From contig JANNKX010000296.1 of NCBI GenBank assembly GCA_031396505.1, positions 1 through 27,956 of the forward strand: DNA of 27,956 bases, read 5' to 3'. This stretch comes from JAAFHS01 sp031396505 (GTDB taxonomy: Bacteria > Pseudomonadota > Alphaproteobacteria > Rhodobacterales > Rhodobacteraceae). The notes beneath the pieces were generated by a model. The model was not told where the DNA came from, did not search any database, and worked only from the letters and a program-made list of their open reading frames with translations. The translations under genes and the position numbers were made by a program. Of this stretch, positions 23,465-27,956 are shown piece after piece (positions within the stretch are counted from its first letter, which is position 1; each line of letters starts with the position of its first letter).

Positions 23465-25035
23465 CAGGCCGCGCGCCCCGCTGCCAATAACACCTGCGCC
23501 TCATGCGCCTTGAGTGCGCGCCGCGCCGCAGGGCCATAGCCCGTACCCGTGCGTGGGTTCAGTTCAGGAAAGACCGCACAAATCTCGTCCACCAGCGCCT
23601 GTTCCAGACTTTCGGTCGTCTGCCGACCGGGCAGGAAACTTTCGGTCGCCAGCCCTTCGGAAAAAACCACCTGATGACGATCAAACAGGATCTGGACATA
23701 GTCCACCATGCCGCCCTCACAGACGCGGATTGATACGTCGTTGACCAGATCCTTGGCTGCCACCAGCACTTCACGCTCGCCAAACAGCAGTTCCGCCAGA
23801 CTGTCACGGATCAGCACGCGGTGCTGCGGTGACAGCATCAGCGTGCGATGGTCGCCGAACGTGTTCGCCTTGATCCGCACCGGTGCCAGCGCGCCCTTTG
23901 CTGCGACGCGCCGCCGCCCCACCCAGCGCACGGGCTGCGGGCCGTCGTCATGCGTCAGCACAAGATCGCCAGCGCACAGGCTTTCGACCCGCCGTTCGCC
24001 ATCCGGTGTTGCAATCAGTGTGCCTGACACAAAACACGGCACGGATGTAATGGTCACGAATGCCGTATCCGTGTGGCCCAATCCATCCGCGACCGTGTAG
24101 GTGAATGTCTTGGTTTCGATGCTGCCATCGCCCACCACGGTAAATGTGCCATTGGCGTTCAGCGTCACCTGCTGCCCCGACGGCAGCGTGATCGTCTGCC
24201 CCGCAACCACCGCTATGCCGTTGACATGGGTGATGGTCAGGGTCGCCCCGGATGGCCCCTGATCATTGTCCAGCACCGCGACTGTCTTGGTGCCGGACGG
24301 GTTGATCGTCACATCGTCATTGCCCGCGACCAGTGCAGTCTGCACCGAATTTCCGGCGATCAGCAGGTTTGAATCGTAACGGGCATCCGATGTGTCCGCG
24401 ATGCCGATGCGGATCGAATTGACGACACCCGCATTGACCGGGATTTTCAGGGTCATCGTAACAGTGAACCCGTCCATTTCGGTGTTGTAGGCATCGTTTG
24501 TGTTGCTGCGGAACAGGTTTTCTTCGGTGGTGCCGTTGATATTGTTGACGGTCGTCTTGCCGTTGCCCACTTCGATCGGCACCAGAGTCCCGTTGATCCA
24601 GACTCCGACCACATCGTTGAACTGGCTGTTGATGTATTCGGGGTATTCTTCGGACGAAAAGACGAACTGCATCGTCATCTCATCGCCTGTCGGAATGAAA
24701 TCCACATCCAGCCAGACCGCATCATAGGTCGTGGCCCCGGCCACAGTATTGAACTGTGCGTTGTTGGTTGCCCCTGTCGTGTCCGTGCTGGTGCCTGCGG
24801 CCCGGTTCGGATCGCCGTTTGATTGCGTGAAATCCGATGCCCGCCCTGTCGACAGGATGACGCCCGTATTCGATGGCACGACGCCCGGCGCCAGTTGCCC
24901 GTTTGAATAGACCGCCGCCGAACTGGACGGCCCGCTATAGCTAGCCCCGGTCACCGTGACGCCATCGCCAAAAATAGCATTGGCCATCTGCACGGCCGTG
25001 CTTTGCGTATAGGTAAGCTCTGCGCCCGTTGCCAT
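23464..25035 (-). CDS. Choice-of-anchor L / Ig-like / Hint domain secreted protein
   Basis: This 523-aa protein shows three parts. Residues 10-235 match the choice-of-anchor L domain (AVQMANAIFGDGVTVTGASY, MQFVFSSEEYPEYINSQFNDVVGVWING). Residues 236-332 are a bacterial Ig/cadherin-like repeat (AVLDNDQGPSGATLTITHVNG, FTYTVADGLGHTDTAFVTI). Residues 334-475 are a Hint domain with C334 (CFVSGTLIATPDGE), H405 (SPQHRVLI) and the end RHQVVFSEGLATESFLPG. The lack of a Sec signal suggests type I secretion, as for other roseobacter Hint proteins, but no transporter is nearby. I chose the ATG at 25035 (AAAGGA about 11 nt upstream, family-like MATGAELTYTQS) over 25071. It is coupled to the degenerate Hint gene. 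Confidence 0.82.
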   Translation of the reverse strand: MATGAELTYTQSTAVQMANAIFGDGVTVTGASYSGPSSSAAVYSNGQLAPGVVPSNTGVILSTGRASDFTQSNGDPNRAAGTSTDTTGATNNAQFNTVAGATTYDAVWLDVDFIPTGDEMTMQFVFSSEEYPEYINSQFNDVVGVWINGTLVPIEVGNGKTTVNNINGTTEENLFRSNTNDAYNTEMDGFTVTMTLKIPVNAGVVNSIRIGIADTSDARYDSNLLIAGNSVQTALVAGNDDVTINPSGTKTVAVLDNDQGPSGATLTITHVNGIAVVAGQTITLPSGQQVTLNANGTFTVVGDGSIETKTFTYTVADGLGHTDTAFVTITSVPCFVSGTLIATPDGERRVESLCAGDLVLTHDDGPQPVRWVGRRRVAAKGALAPVRIKANTFGDHRTLMLSPQHRVLIRDSLAELLFGEREVLVAAKDLVNDVSIRVCEGGMVDYVQILFDRHQVVFSEGLATESFLPGRQTTESLEQALVDEICAVFPELNPRTGTGYGPAARRALKAHEAQVLLAAGRAA

Positions 25036-25362
25036 CGTCGCCCCATTCCTTTGGGGCAGATCAAACGCCATTCAGCGCGGGTGAAAACATACCTTGCGCT
25101 GATTGAAAACTGCTCGGTTCAGGGTGCGTTGACCCTCGTTTGCCCTGCCTCAGGATTTATTATTGCGGAAACGTTAGCGGAGATTGCGGTCTGCTGTCAT
25201 GTTCAAACCGTTGCAATGATCACGACATCGGCTGCTGTGACTGCGAGGCAACAACTACCCTTTAGGCGGTGACCTCGCGTGATTATTCATTGACAGGCAA
25301 AGGTTGCGGGAGGCGCGTCTTGCCTCTATCGCTGCGCCTTGCCAGGACCAGAGGACGCCCTT
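25036..25362. other. 327-nt intergenic region between the Hint operon and dapE
   Basis: I see no gene here. It must hold the minus-strand Hint promoter and the plus-strand dapE promoter, but no convincing -35/-10 pair was found; TTGACA (25290-25295) lacks a -10 partner. Just before dapE, GGCAA (25296-25300), GGCGC (25312-25316), GCGCC (25334-25338) and TTGCC (25339-25343) could fold an imperfect leader hairpin. Confidence 0.5.
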
Positions 25363-26505
25363 ATGCCGACCGACCCGATCACGCTGACTGCCGATCTGAT
25401 CCGCTGCCCATCTGTGACGCCCACCGAAGGCGGTGCGTTGGTCTTGCTGGAAGGGCTGCTGACGGATGCTGGCTTTGCCTGCACACGGGTCGACCGGGGC
25501 GATACCGCCAATCTTTTTGCCCGCTGGGGGCGGCAAGGCGCGACCAAAGCCTTTGGTTTTAACGGCCATACTGATGTCGTGCCGGTGGGCGATGCCACCG
25601 CATGGACGCAAGACCCCTTTGGTGCTGCCATCATTGATGGCTGGATGTATGGGCGCGGGGCCACGGACATGAAATCGGGCGTCGCGGCATTCGCGGCGGC
25701 CGCCATCGATTTTGTGCAGGAAACGCCACCCGACGGGGCCGTGATCCTTGCCATCACCGGCGATGAAGAGGGCGACGCCACCGATGGCACCATCGCCTTG
25801 CTGGACTGGATGACGGCAACCGGCGAACGCATGACGCATTGCCTTGTGGGTGAGCCGACCTGCCCCGAACACCTTGGCGATGCGATCAAGATCGGGCGGC
25901 GTGGGTCGATGACGGCGTATATTGCGGCAACCGGGGTGCAGGGCCATTCGGCCTATCCGCACCGGGCCAAGAACCCGTTGCATGCGATGGTGCGGCTGCT
26001 TGACGCGCTGGCAAGCGCGCCACTGGATCAGGGGACTGCACATTTTGATGCCTCCACCCTTGCCATCACCACGATCGATTGCGGCAATCCTGCCAATAAC
26101 GTGATCCCTGCCCGCGCCACGGCCACCGTCAACATCCGCTTTAACGATACGCATTCCGGTGCGTCGCTGACTGCGTGGTTGCACGCGCAAGCCGCCGATG
26201 TGCAGACCGAGACCGGTGTGCAATTCGATTTACGCATGTCCGTATCCGGCGAAAGCTTTCTGACCCCGCCCGGCGATCTGTCGACCCTGGTCGCGCGGGC
26301 CGTGCAGGCCGAAACCGGACGCCTGCCCGAATTATCGACCACGGGCGGCACGTCGGACGCACGTTTTGTCAAGGATCATTGTCCTGTCGTCGAATTTGGC
26401 CTTGTCGGCAAGACGATGCATCAGGTCGATGAACGGGTCGAGGTGGCACAGATTGTCGCGTTGAAGGCGATCTATACCCGCATTTTGCGCGACTATTTCG
26501 CCTGA
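25363..26505 (+). CDS. dapE: Succinyl-diaminopimelate desuccinylase
   Basis: This 380-aa M20-family di-zinc hydrolase removes succinate from N-succinyl-LL-diaminopimelate, the third step after DapD in the same branch. Metal and catalytic residues are visible: NGHTDVVP, GRGATDMKSG, the catalytic glutamate in GDEEGDA, GEPTCPEH and the late KTMHQVDE. The dimerisation lid around GVQGHSAYPHRAKNP and NIRFNDTHSG is intact. GAGGA (25351-25355) precedes the ATG at 25363. The palindrome of intergenic element copy B starts 22 nt after the stop and could end its transcript. Confidence 0.97.
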   Translation: MPTDPITLTADLIRCPSVTPTEGGALVLLEGLLTDAGFACTRVDRGDTANLFARWGRQGATKAFGFNGHTDVVPVGDATAWTQDPFGAAIIDGWMYGRGATDMKSGVAAFAAAAIDFVQETPPDGAVILAITGDEEGDATDGTIALLDWMTATGERMTHCLVGEPTCPEHLGDAIKIGRRGSMTAYIAATGVQGHSAYPHRAKNPLHAMVRLLDALASAPLDQGTAHFDASTLAITTIDCGNPANNVIPARATATVNIRFNDTHSGASLTAWLHAQAADVQTETGVQFDLRMSVSGESFLTPPGDLSTLVARAVQAETGRLPELSTTGGTSDARFVKDHCPVVEFGLVGKTMHQVDERVEVAQIVALKAIYTRILRDYFA

Positions 26506-26526
26506 GCATTACTGATGCAGGTTGGG

Positions 26527-26621
26527 AAATTGACGGCTGTCAATTTTTGTATTTATCTATATATAACAATGACATGGCTTTTCAGAAAGAGGGCAAATTA
26601 ATACTTTTGAAACCTTGCGTG
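26527..26621 (-). repeat. Copy B of the 95-nt AT-rich intergenic element
   Basis: This is the reverse-oriented counterpart of 5899-5993. On the plus strand it opens with the palindrome AAATTGAC-GGCT-GTCAATTTTT (26527-26548), runs through an AT-rich stretch and contains the counterpart of GTTTCAAAAnnATTAA at 26598-26613. Spacing between these boxes is exactly the same as in copy A (26 nt between box and AT-rich run). On the plus strand the T-rich end follows dapE and fits an intrinsic terminator. Confidence 0.6.
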
Positions 26622-26671
26622 GGTTGGTACGGTGTGTGCATGAGTACACCATTGAGAAAGGAATCCGTCCA

Positions 26672-26695
26672 GTGCGTGCAAGCACGCACCCTACG
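26672..26695 (-). terminator. CGTAGGGTG stem-loop after the ABC ATPase gene
   Basis: GTGCGTGC (26672-26679) pairs perfectly with GCACGCAC (26682-26689). On the minus strand the lead CGTAGGGTG begins 2 nt after the ATPase stop codon. A second small hairpin, GGTGT/ACACC (26631-26650), follows. There is no T-run, as in the related structure at 5863-5887. Confidence 0.5.
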
Positions 26696-26697
26696 CC

Positions 26698-27756
26698 TTA
26701 CCGCAACCGCGCGCCCGCCGTATCGGGGGCAAAGAACAGCGCATCTTTGCTGTCAAACGCCACGCCCACCATCGACCCCGGTTCGGCGATCACATCGCCG
26801 CGTGCTTCGACAATCAGTTTTTCGCCTGATGATGCGGACAAGTGAATGAAGGATACACCCCCCAGTGCCTCGGTAATTTCAACCCGATGGGTGTTGCCTT
26901 CGGTGACGCGTAACTGTTGCGGGCGCAATCCGATGGTGATGTCACTGGCCCCGGCCGGCATGGCGACGTTGGGCATCACATCGGCGGCCAGCCCTTTGGC
27001 GACCAGTTTGCCACCGTCAACCTTACCCGCGACAAAGTTCATCGCGGGCGATCCGATAAAGCCCGCGACGAATTTGTTATCCGGGTCGTGATACAAGTCC
27101 AGCGGTTTGCCGACTTGTTCAATACGCCCTTTGCGCAGGACCACGATTTTATCGGCCAAAGTCATCGCCTCGACCTGATCATGGGTGACATAGATCATCG
27201 TGGCGCCGATTTCGCGGTGCAGGCGGGCGATTTCGACGCGCATCTCAACCCGCAGCTCGGCATCAAGATTGGACAGGGGTTCGTCGAACAAAAACACCTC
27301 TGGCCCGCGCACGATTGCGCGCCCGATGGCCACGCGCTGCCGTTGGCCACCCGACAGCGCCTTGGGTTTGCGGGTCAGATATTCGTCGAGTTTCAGGATA
27401 CGGCTCGCCTCGGCCACCTTTTTGGTGATGGCGTCCTTGGGATGGCCGGTCATTTTCAGACCAAAACCCATGTTTTCGGCCACCGTCATGTGCGGGTAAA
27501 GGGCATAGGTCTGAAACACCATCGCCACGCCACGTTCGGACGGATCGGCGCGGGTTACGTCACGGGTGCCGATGTTGATTGCCCCCGCAGTGGTTTCTTC
27601 CAGCCCCGCGACCATGCGCAGGAGCGTGGATTTGCCACAGCCGGACGGGCCGACGAAGACGCAAAACTCACCATCGTCGACATCCAGATCGATCCCGTGG
27701 ATCACCTGTACATCGCCGTAACGTTTGACCACATTGCGCAGTGTTACCCCGGTCAT
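26698..27756 (-). CDS. ABC transporter ATP-binding protein, CUT1 (UgpC/MalK) type
   Basis: This 352-aa ATPase has Walker A GPSGCGKST (from 36), Q-loop FQTYALYPHM, signature LSGGQRQR (from 134), Walker B VFLFDEP (from 154), D-loop SNLD and switch H192. After residue about 238 a TOBE-type regulatory domain follows (GSPAMNFVAG, GLRPQQLRV). Such subunits energise carbohydrate or glycerol-phosphate uptake systems with separate permease and binding proteins, which are not in the window, so the substrate is unknown. The ATG at 27756 overlaps the stop of the upstream IclR-type gene as ATGA, and AGGGAG lies upstream. The pairing suggests that the regulator controls this uptake system. Confidence 0.93.
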   Translation of the reverse strand: MTGVTLRNVVKRYGDVQVIHGIDLDVDDGEFCVFVGPSGCGKSTLLRMVAGLEETTAGAINIGTRDVTRADPSERGVAMVFQTYALYPHMTVAENMGFGLKMTGHPKDAITKKVAEASRILKLDEYLTRKPKALSGGQRQRVAIGRAIVRGPEVFLFDEPLSNLDAELRVEMRVEIARLHREIGATMIYVTHDQVEAMTLADKIVVLRKGRIEQVGKPLDLYHDPDNKFVAGFIGSPAMNFVAGKVDGGKLVAKGLAADVMPNVAMPAGASDITIGLRPQQLRVTEGNTHRVEITEALGGVSFIHLSASSGEKLIVEARGDVIAEPGSMVGVAFDSKDALFFAPDTAGARLR

Positions 27757-27956
27757 CCCTGATCTCCCTTTTGGTTTTGTTCTGGAAAGCGCCAGTTTTC
27801 GGCGGCAGCCGCGATGGCGGCTGCGGTTTCCTTGACGCGCCCGGCCTGTGCTTCCAAAGCATCAAGCGTGGTGCGTTGCGTGGTGGATGTGACGGATAGC
27901 GCCCCGATCACCTGCCCTGTGCGCGACAGGATCGGCACGGCGACGCAGATGATGCC
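27753..27956 (-). CDS. IclR-type regulator, C-terminal fragment (cut by window edge)
   Basis: Only the last 67 residues are present; the gene continues beyond the right edge. GIICVAVPILSRTGQVIGALSV matches the end of the IclR effector-binding domain, where this segment forms part of the ligand pocket, and the remaining residues form a C-terminal helix. It overlaps the ABC ATPase start by 4 nt, so the regulator and at least this transporter gene share a transcript. The start and the DNA-binding domain cannot be seen. Confidence 0.8.
   Translation of the reverse strand, partial: GIICVAVPILSRTGQVIGALSVTSTTQRTTLDALEAQAGRVKETAAAIAAAAENWRFPEQNQKGDQG

Noticed and set aside
1..27956. tRNA genes, CRISPR arrays, insertion sequences, prophage genes
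   Set aside because: Scanning both strands by eye I found no tRNA T-loop or acceptor pattern, no regularly spaced direct repeats and no transposase or integrase motifs.

Overview
The window looks like chromosomal DNA of a marine-type alphaproteobacterium of the Rhodobacteraceae (Roseobacter group). The supporting signs are high GC, the PuuD-type urate oxidation genes, a DUF2125 protein, Hint-domain/choice-of-anchor L proteins, HspQ, an RsbV/RsbW pair, and the dapD/dapE surroundings. Genes are dense, many neighbours overlap by 1-11 nt, and I see no rRNA, tRNA, CRISPR array, transposase or prophage gene. All product names come from reading motifs; no database search was run.

Layout. (1) 143-4215 is a urate-to-ureide purine catabolism block: ureidoglycine aminohydrolase and a fused allantoinase/OHCU decarboxylase on the minus strand, diverging from 5-hydroxyisourate hydrolase and the membrane urate oxidase PuuD with its cytochrome c tail. 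(2) 4342-8342 holds envelope genes: a DUF2125 protein, LolA, a lipoprotein lytic transglycosylase and an AEC transporter. (3) 8424-9637 holds HspQ and a partner-switch pair (STAS antagonist and HATPase kinase). (4) 9836-13882 is a plus-strand operon of gamma-glutamyltransferase, free methionine-(R)-sulfoxide reductase and an S9 prolyl oligopeptidase. (5) 13857-16778 is a MarR regulator with a Tat-exported nitroreductase-like protein on the minus strand, diverging from an FMN-dependent alpha-hydroxy-acid dehydrogenase. (6) 16794-20074 holds an orphan lipoprotein, a UDP-glucuronate-epimerase-like SDR, an aldo/keto reductase and a LOG-family protein. (7) 20152-26505 holds dapD and dapE of the succinylase lysine/diaminopimelate pathway. 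Between them lie a low-GC HEPN/AbiU2-like gene, a small unknown protein, a GFA-family zinc protein and a two-gene Hint locus. (8) The right edge has a CUT1-type ABC ATPase overlapping the 3' end of an IclR-type regulator.

Points most worth following. A diverged 95-nt intergenic element occurs twice in inverted orientation (5899-5993 and 26527-26621), each copy downstream of a CGTAGGRTG hairpin and ending in a TTGAC-N4-GTCAA palindrome. A HEPN-type gene sits between dapD and its downstream gene, flanked by CGTGAC. A canonical Hint protein is coupled to a second Hint-like protein that has lost both the Cys and the His of the Hint site. Smaller observations include a probable leaderless lolA start and an operator-like dyad centred on the nitroreductase promoter.
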